Shown piece after piece: positions 48,340 to 59,990 of a stretch of 64,000 nt of DNA (its first letter is position 1; each line of letters begins with the position of its first letter). The notes beneath the pieces were generated by a model, which ran no database searches, was not told the DNA's origin, and saw only the letters and a list, made by a program, of their open reading frames with translations. The translations under genes and the position numbers were made by a program. The stretch is from NCBI RefSeq assembly GCF_022605725.1, contig NC_065567.1, positions 35,691,127 to 35,755,126 of the forward strand. Reading direction: 5' to 3'. This DNA comes from Anthonomus grandis grandis (taxonomy: Eukaryota; Arthropoda; Insecta; Coleoptera; Curculionidae).

Positions 48340-49790
48340 TGTTCTTAACAGACGACGTGCGCAATAAGTTATTCCATATAACAATATAATTTGAAGCAAA
48401 CCTACCTCCTTACATAACATAACACAAATTAAGAAAGTTTTTAACGTTATTGTCAAACGTCGTAACGTAATTTCGTCACGAAAGTTTTGGCGAGCTGCCA
48501 AATTTAATTTTCCAAATATTTTTAAAAAACGTACATAAAAGAGTATTCATATATTCTACTAAGCCATGTACTACCCAACCTTGTAACATGATAGTATAGC
48601 AGACCAATAACTTCACAATTTTGTCATTCGATCAATATAAAAAAAAGGCGACTACACTATCGAAGTTTGTTTCGTAACGTCGTCATAAATATGTTCACGA
48701 ATAAAGTAATCCTACATTCTGAAGTCATACCTTCTTGTAACATAACATCAAAGCAAGTCGACGACTTGATTTCTTCCCTAGGTAGAGGGCGACACAATTA
48801 TTTAATTATGTCACTGGAGACTACTAGTGGACTGTACTTATTTACTTTTTATGTTCATCGAAGGACCACAGCTTATATGGCGCTGAACCAATTAACCTAA
48901 TAAATAAAACAAACTTTTACATTACAAAATGTGCTCATTTATTAGACTCAAATATAGGAAAATAGAAGAATTATTCATTAAGGCAGTTGTAAACTATGGA
49001 TTGTCTTTACTGTCTTTCTATATACTTAATTTAACCTTATTTACGCTCACATTTGCTGTTTAACAGGTAACTTAACTCACGTCTTACTAACTAGTAACAA
49101 TGGTGCTTATACTCTAATCACATTGGGTTAAGTACTTTAACTTATTGCATCAACACACGACGACCGGACATAACTAGCGACAATAATACAGGTAGTTTTT
49201 AACTGGTTTCAGAGTATAAGAGTATTTACGGACCTTCATTAGGTCACGAAAGGTGTAAAGAGAGAAAAAATCCATTTTGGGTATTGGGGGTAATAGGGAA
49301 AACTCTGTGAGCAACTTGTCACTGCGAATGCGACTACGACTCGCGATTCAACTCCCACACTACTTCTCGGCGACAGTATCTCAATTTGACCGTGACAGTA
49401 CCTGAGGAACTGTAGCAACTAAACTTTGACCGTGTGACTTTTTACCAGCTTGTTTTACTTAGTGGGTGTAAAAATGTTCAAAAAGTGCATCTTTTATCAA
49501 CAAGGGATGTGAAAAAGTGCTTAAGACCTTGATTGCTTTATGACCTGTGGGAACCTCCTATCAATGATGTCCTTAAAATTGTGAACGAAACAAGAATAAA
49601 TATGTCCTCATGACAGTAAAGGGTGTTGTTGGGTGATTTTCCAAGATGACCGGTATACAAAAAAAACCACTACACTATCGAACTTTGTTCCGTAACATCA
49701 TCGCGAATGTTTTAGCGATCTGCCAAATTTCTTTCGGCGAATATTTTCCAAAAGTCGTTTTATCTAGCATATTATGCCTAAACCTGAAAC
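48340..49790 (+). repeat. satellite-like repeat, cluster 1
   Basis: Recurring blocks are CACTATCGAA(C/G)TTTGTT(T/C)CGTAAC (48655, 49676), GCGA(G/T)CTGCCAAATTT (48490, 49711) and TTTTCCAAA. The same blocks form cluster 2 beyond 51780. Monomers are incomplete and separated by unrelated sequence. Confidence 0.55.
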
Positions 49791-50577
49791 CCAACCTCGT
49801 ATAAGAATAACATGCACTGTAAAAAATGGCATTGTATTTTTTACTACAATGTTGCGCCGACCTTTTTTTTTACAAATTGTAGCAAATTTTATGTTACTTG
49901 TAGCAAGAAATCCTATGGGCATATCAAAGTAAATCTGACAGTATTCTAAACTCGTCAAGTGGTAAATAGCCCAATAGTGAGTCGCATATTTTGCTACAAT
50001 GAAATCAGAAAATGTGTGAAAGTAGTTGAGAGAGTTATTCCTTTTAATATACTAATAAGAGTAATAGTCTACTCTTAGTCCTTGTCCAGAATTGATTAAC
50101 TATTTTTAGAAAAAGTTTCAAAAATAGTAATTTTTTATTCTGACAACCTTTTGTGACGGTTTTCTTAACAACATATATGTTTTAATTCTCACTACACGTG
50201 CAAGATCTTACAATTTTTAAGAAACAGGCTGCGTTATTATTCGATACATATTTTTCTCAAAAAATTTACTGGTAAAAATGATGTTTTATCACAAATCTTT
50301 TTAAACGGGCTCTTTAGATATTGCGATTAAAAAAGGCTAATGAGATTTCTTGAAATTTGATTTTACCGGTTTAATTAAGCCTTTCAATCGGTCAAATTAA
50401 TTTTAATAGATTCCGTTGCCAAACGGGAGGTCGCTACCAAATCTGTCACAGAAATTTCTACCGGTTTGTATGCAACCACTAATTTTTTATATTTTTGTGT
50501 TTTGTGGTTATGTGGTTCCCGTTCTCGTGACTTTTGACCGCATAAGCCCCTCGTGGATTTTTTAAAAAAATGTTTTT
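49791..50577. other. intron sequence between satellite cluster and LTR
   Basis: AT-rich, nothing recognised. Part of it may belong to the 5' end of the adjacent LTR, whose start I could not fix. Confidence 0.35.
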
Positions 50578-50998
50578 AATTCGTAGGGTTTCTTTAGGGT
50601 TCTACTTACGTTTGGTTTATTATTTTTATCTATAGTGTTTAGTTTTTAAGTAGTTTATCTTGTTCTAGAGCTCCATTTTGGCCCCAATTTAGGTTATTTA
50701 GGTTATATTATTATAAATCCCTGTAGTTCTAATTTTCTAGAATTTGTATACTTGCTTGCTTTGACTGTCAGTATTCTCCTAAAATTATTGGTCTCTTTCG
50801 GCAAAAACAATGAAGATAATTCTAAATATTTCGAAACTGTTCCATCGGGTTTTAAAAAGGACGCGCTTCGTGACAATTCATTCAGTTTTTAATTATTTAG
50901 TTAGTTTTTTCCTTGGAAACAATTAAACGACAGTCAAGGCGAGTTAGGTTACTGTTTTTGACGTTGACAATAAAAGTGTGTTCCCGAATTTCGTTACA
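50578..50998 (+). mobile_element. solo LTR, family 1
   Basis: In opposite orientation to the copy at 24517-24922 and nearly identical over about 400 bp. It carries TTTTAAAAAGGACGCGC (TATA-like), then TTCATTCAGTT (initiator-like), CAATAAAAGTGTG (polyadenylation signal) and the end TTTCGTTACA at 50998. No coding region adjoins. In this intron it lies in the same direction as the calcium channel gene. Confidence 0.72.
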
Positions 50999-51779
50999 AT
51001 ATGTTTAAGTATTATTATTTCTTTAGAATTAGATTTTTTAAACATTTGATCTAATTTTATTTTTCATTCTCAAATTTAGTATAAAATATTTTCTTTACTT
51101 ATGTATGTTGTTACTTATGTACGTGCTAGTATTTTTTTAGTATTAGTATTTTTTTTGTAAAAAGATTTGGTCCAACATACAGCGTGGCCCATTTTGATGA
51201 TTGGGATGAAACTATAGCAGATAGAAAAACAGTCACATGAGCATAAAGTTATGCAGAGATACTATAGAAAATTTTAGGTTTTCAAGATAACTTGGAAAAA
51301 AATGAGAATCGTTATGAACTAAACTTTTTTAAAACGTATCCTTATCAACAATTTTTGTTTTATTATTATTTCGCTGGAATCTGTAAATTACTGATAAAGT
51401 TAATTAAAACTTGATTGATTTATCCATACATTTTAAACATTTCTATGGTTTTTAAAATCAATACGTTTCATCATCTTCAAAATGGCCTACAGCGTATAGT
51501 CCAATTAAATGTACCTTATATAAACAGTAATATTTATTATCAATAAGACGTTTCATTTGTATGTACCTCTTAAACTCATCATTTATGCAACCCTATTTTA
51601 GCTAAAGAAATTTTACTCATTGAGCTTACAATATTGCCTAAAAGTTTCCTAGAAGAATACCCATAGTTTATACACTTGTATAGGTATGCCAAATTTAAGA
51701 CATTTCAATTATAATTTTATAAAGATTGTTTTAATCATTTGTTACCGTCTCTATTTGTACCTTTTTTATAAAGAAAATT

Positions 51780-53000
51780 GCTCCAATTGTAGCATTTATT
51801 CTTACACATTTTTTTCAGTGTGGCAAACCTAGAGCTTGGAGAACAATAAGTCTTCAAACTTTTGAGAACATTTCCATTCGCTTAATCTAAAAATCTGGTG
51901 ACAGTATGTCAAACTTCATACTATATGTCGCGAATGGTTTTGATTTAGCTAACTTTTAAAAAAATAGGCGACCGCACTGTCGAACATCGCCAAATTTTGT
52001 CGAAAAGGGTTTTTGTTAAACATATTCTGGCATTATATTCAATAAAATATTCGACATCCGCGTTCAAATATACAACCCAACTCATATTGTAGCAATATGG
52101 TAAACCTAGCGCTTGTACGATTTTTTCATTTGAAAGGTGACGGCACTGTCAAACTTACTTCTAAAAACCTTTGGCGAGCCGCCAAACGGCTTTGCTCATA
52201 TCCATCAAAAAATTCCAAGGCCGAATTCTGGTGTACAATCCAATTTTATAATATAACATCATCGTAAATCTACAGCTTGAACCAGTTTTCATCCGAATAG
52301 CCTCAAATGATGATGACAGTACTGTTAAACCTCATATTGTAACATGTCATGAATGTTCTGGCGAGCTGCCAAATTGCTTTTTCCAAATATTTTAGAGTAT
52401 TCTTTGATCCTCACAAGTAAAGGAAACATATGCATCGACATTTTCTAAAGCCAAATCGAGTCGTGTAACGCAATTTTGTAATGTAAGTCTTCATTGGAAT
52501 AGTCTAACAAGAAGGTATAGGCGCCGCGCCGCCTAACATAGTTATTTTGGACACCTGTCAAAACTCCTGCTTTTTACTATGTTACAACTAGCTATTTATA
52601 TTGTTCGTTAGTTTCAAGCAGGTTGTTTGACTGGTGACCAAAATAAAGCAGACTATAATAATTGTACTCTGAAAGTTTGTACTGCATTGTCGCGATGCTT
52701 AAGCAAGGCGCCAAAATGCTTGCTAAACCAATTTCGTAACATAATATTATCCGAATCTAGCAGATTAAATTATTCCAAAGACGTGCCCAAACGTGAAACT
52801 GATTTTCGTAACTCAACATTCGCGTTGTTTGGGGAGACTGCATTGTCGAATATTATACCGCATTTGTCACTGACATAACAAGTCTAGAGCTCATACTGTT
52901 TTTGTACTCGAGTGATCTGAAAACTGCATTGCTGAACCTGAAGTAACATCATTGCGAATATTTTGGCGGGTCGCCAAATTTCCTAATTAATACGCTTTAA
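51780..53000 (+). repeat. satellite-like repeat, cluster 2, spacing about 175 bp
   Basis: The block GGCGAGC(T/C)GCCAAA and variants occurs near 51987, 52184, 52360, 52709 and 52965; spacings are about 197, 176, 349 (two units) and 256. Each is preceded by a GCACTGTCGAAC-like block and followed by TTCCAAATATTTT or similar, and often CTAGAGCTTG. Copies are strongly diverged. Confidence 0.6.
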
Positions 53001-53639
53001 TTTGCAGCCATGGTGTTCGTTCGTTCTTCAATTCGGTTTGTAATTTAAGAATTAACTAGCAAAATGTTCGAGTTTTCGTCCAGATGCTGAACACTAGCGC
53101 GTGTCATTACCCTAACATTCATGGCTCGCTAGTTCACTGATAATTACTGCAGGCTTACCGCGAGTGTTGTGGTATAGGACTGTTGACGCTTGCATCTATT
53201 TGTATAATAACCCAATAATCCAAATAAATTAAGCAGACATTTAAAGTCAGTGATAATAGATATAACTTTTGCTGATTCATTCCGTTGCTTTGCACGCCGT
53301 ACTAGTTGTTTATTAATTATCGCTATATTTCAAACCCAGAATTTAAGTCTCTTTAAACGGAAAATACATTTTATGAAAGTTTGCATTTTACAGTTATTAG
53401 AAATATTATGGTTGAGGAGATTATGTCGAAGGATTAAGGGTTGACGCTCTTCAAAATTAAATTTCTTAGCGAAACAGACGTTAATTCTATATTGAGTGAC
53501 GGGGAGAATTATGTTTTGCAAAATAATATAAGGAAAAATTTTACTGCGGAGGATGATATTCATCACTTTATTGCAATAGCGATTAAATATTAAACCTTAG
53601 CGTAGTTTTCCATGCCTAAGGCGTGCGGGCCAACTTTGT
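53001..53639. other. intron sequence, nothing recognised
   Basis: No family recognised; short frames only. Confidence 0.4.
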
Positions 53640-54570
53640 CTCTAATTATCCAGGAACGCTAAAAGAATACAGAAATTGCCTGGAAGAATTCATTAAACTA
53701 ATACGTTATTTCAAAGAGGTCGTAGCTAACAAAGTGACATTTTTGAATTTTCGAAATGCCGTTATTTCTACAAATTTTAATTTGTCTAATCCTAATGGTG
53801 TGTTATCTATCCTGCTCGTTTCTAACACCTACCTGGAGAAAATAAGAATTTGCTTTAATTGCGTGGAAAAACCAATAAGATATACCCGTAACTGCCTGAA
53901 AACGAAGATTCTCTAGTTGCCTCGAAAGACTAAATGAGTATCTTTATTGCAGTCACCTGTCAATTAGAAAACTGATAAGCCTAACTGCCTGGACGAAAGA
54001 CAGAATAACTCCATATGAGTTGGGATGTTCAATAATGTTGAAAAGCCAACGACATTATTAATAAGCAAGCAAAAACTGCCCATCTAAACGATAAATTAAG
54101 AGTCTAATGGCTGAAGGATGCTAAGGAGTCAAAGAGGAGCGTTGCGGTGTTTGACGGCTGACAGAATCAGATTTATAAAAGGAAATTGATGAGAATCCAA
54201 GAATGTGGCCGAGAAATTGAAAAAAAGAAACTGGTAAAATTAAGAGCTTTAGAACGTAAAAAAACTTCGTAACAAAATAACTCTCTAGGAAAAAATTAAA
54301 AAAGTTACCCCCAACTGCTAGAAGATTTAAGAAATTACCACAGCTTCCTAGAAAAATGCAGAATTACTGTTTTTCTAAAATTACAGTTTTGGAAAAAATG
54401 AAGCAGTCCCATGCTGAAAATAATTACAAAAAGCCTTCATTTCCCTGGGAAGAATACTTGTAACGTCATAACTAATCGATAAAAAAAAGTGGCAGAGAAA
54501 GTGTAGACAAAGACAAGGACCAAAACGAAGATAAAGGCAAAGATAAATACAAAGACGGGAAATAGAACGA
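53640..54570 (-). repeat. short-period repeat and Lys-rich simple sequence
   Basis: AA(C/T)TGCCTGGAAGA-like units recur at 53670, 53890, 53975, 54310 and 54340, the reverse-complement form of the TTCCAGGnATT repeat at 11870-12560. From 54490 to 54560 the sequence becomes a GACAAAGATAAAG simple repeat. Confidence 0.45.
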
Positions 54571-55315
54571 AGATTAAAGTACTTAAAATACCAAACACAG
54601 CAAGAGATTTAGGAAATATATAAAATAAATTAATTAAAAAAAATAATTTTACCTTCGCGTTTTATTAATAAAAACTAAATGATTGCTCGTATATTAAAAG
54701 TATATTAACTGGAAAGTACGCCAAAGGTTCAAGGATTCCGCAAAAACTCAATCGATCTTTTGAAAACTGTTTCTCCTATTTATTTTAACTTAATAAAAGA
54801 TTTAGTAGAAGAAACTTTTTTATCTTTCTTGAATGAATAAATATAATTTATATGCAATAAATATATTTTCCGAATAAAAAAAATATATACCAGCTTTATT
54901 TTAACATTTATCTAATTAAACTCATTAAGAATTGCAGCAATTAAATTTATTACATTCATCTTCAGTCCAAGCCTTCTTTCTAGTAGCTTATAGAAGAATA
55001 TGTATTATATACAGGCCAGGATCAGTGGGACTCGCCGTTTTTCTACGCCCAAGAAAATTAAGAGGGAAAGAAAAGAGCAGCATTTATTAGACCCTACTTA
55101 TGATCCACATTGGAACAGATCATGCGCCAGAATCAGACATGCGCGCTTAAGCTTCGCGCAGGTTCCATATAAAAGCGTTCCACTAATGAAGAAATTCAGT
55201 TTCAGTCGACGCACTGATGGAGGATTATGATAATTTGTTAGAGATCATGTAGTTTTAATAGTAACATCCAGAAACAATTTTTTAAATATGTCTAATGCAA
55301 TTTTTTTTCTTTCAG
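54571..55315. other. intron sequence upstream of IS2 exon
   Basis: Nothing recognised. It ends in the acceptor TTTTTTTTCTTTCAG. Confidence 0.45.
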
Positions 55316-55455
55316 GAAAAAATTGAGTACGTTTTCCTGGTAATTTTTACAGCAGAATGTATAATGAAAATCATAGCGTATGGATTTTTGATGCATCCAG
55401 GGGCGTATTTAAGAAACGGTTGGAATTTATTAGATTTTACAATTGTAGTTATAGG
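55316..55455 (+). CDS. Ca-alpha1D: Cav1 alpha-1 exon, IS2 to IS3
   Basis: A 140-base exon, acceptor TTTCTTTCAG, donor GTAAGT at 55456. It encodes EKIEYVFLVIFTAECIMKII (helix IS2, with the conserved acidic Glu of the voltage-sensor charge-transfer centre in the AEC segment) and AYGFLMHPGAYLRNGWNLLD, FTIVVIG (into IS3, with the conserved Asn-Asp of NxLDF). The last codon is split GG|T and is completed by the next exon. Confidence 0.96.
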
Positions 55456-55546
55456 GTAAGTGACATTTTATATGCACCTCCTTAATCATGACCATAAATA
55501 ATACTTTATTCGTATATGTTTTTATATATATATTTTTTGATTTCAG

Positions 55547-55653
55547 TACAATAAGTACGGCTCTTTCGTTTCTTACTAGAGATAGTTTCGACGTAAAAGC
55601 TTTAAGGGCATTTCGAGTCCTGCGTCCTCTAAGACTGGTGTCTGGTGTTCCCA
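55547..55653 (+). CDS. Ca-alpha1D: Cav1 alpha-1 exon, IS3-IS4 voltage sensor
   Basis: A 107-base exon after a 91-bp intron, acceptor TTTTTTGATTTCAG, donor GTAAGT at 55654. It encodes TISTALSFLTRDSFDVKALR and AFRVLRPLRLVSGVP. The charged residues K-x-x-R-x-x-R-x-x-R-x-x-R at three-residue spacing are the IS4 voltage sensor. The final A starts a Ser codon completed by the next exon. Confidence 0.97.
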
Positions 55654-57129
55654 GTAAGTATACAAACATTAACTGCATATTTGTTATTTTTCTACTTATT
55701 GAGTGAGATGAAAAAAACCTTAATTTCCATGTACCAAGAGTATTAACGGCTAGATCTGAGATAATTAGTAGAGTCGATCCGACGACGCCTTAGGTTTTTA
55801 TGATTGTTAAGGCTACTGCTGTCCTTGTTTTATTAAATAGGACTCCAGGCATTTCCAGACCGGAGAGGAGAGCTTGAAAGACTCTCAGCATTGTCTATCT
55901 CTTTACATAGATAGTCTACAGCTTCTGGAAGGACGTTTAACCTTCCAGAATCTTTAGGGTTAAACATCCTACTATCTCTTCTCTCTGCCCTATTTTTGAC
56001 AAGAGATATATGCGACGTGTATATTTTATGATAGAAAATAGGTATGGTGGAATACAGCATTGCAGATTACAGATAGCTCTTCTCCCCTTTCATCTAAATG
56101 GTTCTTTTAGGCTGAATTTCAGATAAGAGTTCTTGTTTTTGATGTTCTTCATGAGGTTCCTCACTTTCTTCTTAGTGGTGCTAGTTTTCGGTTGGACTTC
56201 TGCTGTGTTCACATGCTTTCATTAAGGAACTTATTACTATGGTTCCAAGATAAGGCAAAACATACTATTTAATTAAAAACATCATGACAGGCCTTTAAAG
56301 AAAACCATAATCAGTTCAAAAAATTGAGGTTTACCATTGGCCAGAGGCCTTGCATGACCAGGAACTTTCTAAAATGTTTAGTTTAAAAGCAAATATTGTG
56401 ACAAGTAATCAGGAATTTATATGTATATGGCGGAAACTTTAAATTTATTGCAATCATCCCACTATAGTTGCTTTTTCAAGTTGCCATTACTGGTGGTTTT
56501 TCCCGCTCTCGGTTTCGTCACCTTTAAAGATGATAGTTTATTTTTATTTGTGAGTTTGTGACATTAAAAGTTTAATGAGAAAATGGCATAGGTTAGTGAA
56601 AAATGTAAAAATATATAAAAGTAAGTGAGATGCCCTGCAACTGTATGTGAAATTATTCTTTAAAAGTTTTTTTTTAACGCAATTCTCTATCGCTTCTTTG
56701 TGTGATGTTATTTTAAAAGCACACTCTATAAAAACAACGCAGGATCCATCATAAAATACGAAATACGATGTGAAAGAGATACGAAACATAGAGCCTTCGG
56801 TCCGTGACAGTGTGATCGAAAATTTTAATAAGCAAATAATGTCATGTGCGATCTGTTGAGTGACATTATCTTTTACGTGTAATTGTACGACGAATCAATA
56901 ATGCATTCCTATTTGTTGCAGGGAGACATGCATTTTGAGCGGCCACGACAAATTTTCACAACTAAATTAGATTTGTTTGGTTTCAGCTTCATTAGTTGTG
57001 ACTATGATATAAATGATATTGAGTACATCACCTCAAAGGACGTTGTTGCCAAAACTTCTTTTTTCGAGATCCTCTATGAAGAGTACTGTCACCACCTTTT
57101 TGCTAACTTCCCAGTTTTCCCGATTATCT
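55654..57129. other. intron sequence, no host exon
   Basis: A minus-strand frame at 56060-55833 (including NPKDSGRLNVLPEAVDYLCK) and a Lys-rich one near 56210 look like retrotransposon ORF1 debris but cannot be assigned. Confidence 0.35.
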
Positions 57130-57380
57130 AGTAGGCTTATTCTAAGAGGCCCTCCTTTCCAGGTTTTGGGTCAATTACGAACTCGAAATAATTCGAGCAG
57201 AGTATCGCTTCTGTAAATGTATACTAATTGTTTTTTAGCGAAAATCTTCTGGACCTAGCACAGTCTGGGGTACTTTCTAGTTCCTCAGAATATTTTCTCC
57301 ATGATACCCTTATTGCTTTTCTGATCTAGTCTGTCCAGAATGTTCTACATAGATGTCTCCTTGACCTTTTCAAGGTTGTT
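57130..57380 (-). pseudogene. R1/I-type LINE linker fragment
   Basis: The minus strand reads AIRVSWRKYSEELESTPDCA, RSRRFS, a stop, then YTFTEAILCSN. This matches the linker between endonuclease and RT of R1/I-type LINEs (W-x-F/Y-C/S-x-x-E-x-T-P-x-x-A-R). Only this portion is recognisable. It is antisense to the channel gene. Confidence 0.45.
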
Positions 57381-57547
57381 GTAATGAGTTCCTTATGGCT
57401 CCTGGGTAGTTTGTGATTGTGTCTATCAGTTTCTCCATAGTATATTTATTTAGTAATATATATATATTACACAGTAGTATATTTATTTAAATAGTGAAAT
57501 AATACCGAATAAAAAAATAACTAATACAATATTATGTACTTTTTCAG

Positions 57548-57697
57548 GTCTGCAAGTTGTGTTAAATTCAATTCTTCGCGCCATGGTGCCTTTATTACAT
57601 ATTGCACTTTTGGTTTTATTCGTTATCATTATTTACGCTATCATCGGATTAGAACTGTTTTCTGGGCAAATGCACAAAACATGTTATAAAAAGACGG
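57548..57697 (+). CDS. Ca-alpha1D: Cav1 alpha-1 exon, IS4-IS5
   Basis: A 150-base exon, acceptor CTTTTTCAG, donor GTTAGT at 57698. It encodes LQVVLNSILRAMVPLLHIAL (S4-S5 linker) and LVLFVIIIYAIIGLELFSGQ (helix IS5), then MHKTCYKKT, the first extracellular turret. The last G joins GG of the next exon to give Gly. Confidence 0.96.
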
Positions 57698-57757
57698 GTT
57701 AGTCCATTAATCCAGTTAGAATTAAAACTCGTTACTGTATTTTTACGATGGTTTTAG

Positions 57758-57972
57758 GGGAACAAATGGAAGAACCTCATCCGTGTGGTGATGGTTTTAA
57801 TTGCACAATCGAAATGTCATCAGACTATATTTGTGATGATGGTAAATTGCAGGACGGTGTAGAATGGGATGGTCCGAATTATGGTATAACGAATTTTGAT
57901 AACTTTGGCTTAGCCATGTTAACAGTCTTTCAGTGTATAACTTTAGAAGGTTGGACGGATGTACTTTATAAT
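57758..57972 (+). CDS. Ca-alpha1D: Cav1 alpha-1 exon, repeat I pore loop
   Basis: A 215-base exon after a 60-bp intron, acceptor GATGGTTTTAG, donor GTAAGT at 57973. It encodes the turret GEQMEEPHPCGDGFNCTIEM, with paired Cys and an NCT sequon, then GPNYGITNFDNFGLAMLTVF and QCITLEGWTDVLYN. The TLEGWTD segment carries the repeat I Glu of the EEEE calcium selectivity filter. It ends in phase 0. Confidence 0.97.
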
Positions 57973-59149
57973 GTAAGTAGGTAGTAAATATAATATTTAA
58001 AATACATTTTCACTATTCGTTGATTTGATATTCACGAAGTATTGTCTAGTGAGTATGATGCGCCGATTCACTTATCTATGCGGCGTTTCCTTTGATGTTC
58101 GTCAAAGGAAATGCCGCTCTTTCATTAAAGCATTAAATCAGAAGAACGAAGCGACAAAGTAATGAGGGTGACAATTCGGTCTCAGATCTCATTCATGAAT
58201 TAGTTTATTGGTCAAAGCAATATTTCATGCATTGTAGAGATGGAATGGAACGATGATTTTATGATGAATTTCCATGCAACATCGAAGCAAAGTGAATCGC
58301 ATAGTGTGTAGGATGTAATATATAGGTTCATCAATGCTCGTTTTAAACAAAGTGAAGCACCGAGTAGAATCATCGCATAATGAGAAGCCGTCTTAGGAAA
58401 TGATATATTGGAGCTTTTAAATTTTACCGTTCATTTCACGCGCGCAATAGTTAAAGCTACTACAGTCTGAAAGATTCAATATCGCTGGTAAAACTGTAAG
58501 TATTGCTTAGATATTTCAATCTAGCACACATGAGTGCTGGGTACTCTCCCATGACATGGTCAGCAGTTTTTTCCTCTTCCCAATATCAATGGAATACCTG
58601 TTATCTGCAATATCTATGGTGTAGAGATGGCGTTTTAAATGCAAGTGACCAGACAAAAAAAGCCCTGTCACTAATTGGATTTCGCATCTCTGTAGCAGCA
58701 GTAGTTGTAATACAGGCAGAGGGTATAGAGAGTATAGTTGTAATACAGAACCTGGGGTATGTGTGCGTCAGCTTCTCTTGTGCCAAGAGCTGCGGTCTAA
58801 CTCCTGTGTATCTTGCTGTTAAGCACACTTTTTAATGTCTCAACAGCTACACATTTGGCTATACCAGTTATCGAGGGTTACTAAATGTTCGTGCATCGTA
58901 GTCTAGCAACGAATTTCACTTGGCCGTTACCAGCATTACCTGAGTGACCAGTCACCCAAATAAGCTAACCACACTAAAGCTGCTTCACTAGTTCTTTTAA
59001 TACCTTTCAACACTTCACTTCAAGCTTAAAGCTCATCTTTTCAGCGTCATGTACAGCGAATACTTTAGCTTAGAAAACAGTAGCATGCCCCCCGGGTGTA
59101 TTTGAGGCCCACGATCCACCGCCTCCCTGTCTGAAATATAAACAACAAA
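57973..59149. other. intron sequence, no alternative exon found
   Basis: The 2.56-kb intron before the IS6 exon. I searched for an alternative IS6 exon (FFVxNLxLGVLSGEF wording) and saw none. A strong hairpin lies at 58080-58117. Confidence 0.45.
58080..58117 (+). other. 16-bp intronic hairpin
   Basis: GCGGCGTTTCCTTTGA pairs with TCAAAGGAAATGCCGC around the loop TGTTCG; the one imperfect position is a G-U wobble in RNA. It lies 107 bases after the pore-loop exon. It may be an RNA structure or a small TE remnant; neither is shown. Confidence 0.6.
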
Positions 59150-59990
59150 GCCATAAGTTACCTCCGTTGCTGAAGTTAGAGATAAGACTGACACTAAAAA
59201 GAGGAAGCTTTAACAATATTATAATCAATCCGAACCGCTTCACCACAATGAGTACGAGAAAGATATTGATTATTTCCATCACTGATTGGCGATCAGCATG
59301 TTTTCTTTGGAAATGAGTGGAAAAGTTTTGATATCATCGACCAATGTGTGGTTTGAGAGATCTCTGAGGACTGCCTGTGCACTCTGTTTACCTCGTCCGC
59401 ATCTTAGACGCCATTAGACCGAACTGACGAATACCAATGACTGAGATTTTGTTTCTAGTACAGCACCTTTATAATGTAAATACAATAACGAACATAAAAT
59501 TAGAATTGCGAATAAAGCAGAGTTTAGACAGAAAAGCTTCACCAGTAAAAGTACGGCGATCAACATATATCCCTTGGAAATTAGTGGAAACGTTTTGATA
59601 TCATTGCTCAATATGCGGTTTGAGAGATCCCTGAGGACGTTTTGTGCACTCTGCCTGTCTCGTCTGCACGTTAAGATGCCATTAGACGAAACCAACGATT
59701 TCCAGTTAACGACATAATGTTTCTGATACAGCACCTTTATACAACCATATAATACCAAAGTAAATACAATGACGAACCCAATATTAATTGCGAATAAAGT
59801 AGAGTTTAGACACAAAAGCCTCACCAGTAAAATCAATCGTTGCCGATCGGCATCTATCTTTTGGAGATTAGTGTAAACGTTTTGATATCGTTGATCAATG
59901 TGTGGTTTAAGAGATCCCTGAGGACGGTCTCTGCACAGTGGTTCTTTCGTCTACATGTAAAGATGCCCTTGCGAAGGCGAACTTTGTGTT
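59150..59990 (-). repeat. three tandem copies of an unidentified ORF-like unit
   Basis: On the minus strand three copies of a unit of about 270-287 bp follow one another (block starts at 59845, 59558 and 59291). Each reads roughly RDRQSAQNVLRDLSNRIL, then NDIKTFPLISKGYMLIA and a hydrophobic segment such as LLVRLLCLNSTLFAINIGFV. The middle copies keep 140 codons open (59836-59414); the outer ones are broken by stops. The hydrophobic segments look membrane-spanning. I recognise no family. It is antisense to the channel gene and may be a decayed duplicated exon of an unrelated gene or of a mobile element. Confidence 0.5.

Noticed and set aside
57961..57984. Pore-loop exon running on to the stop at 57984
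   Set aside because: The conserved protein continues from VLYN into IQDA of the exon at 60533, and a consensus GTAAGT donor sits exactly there.
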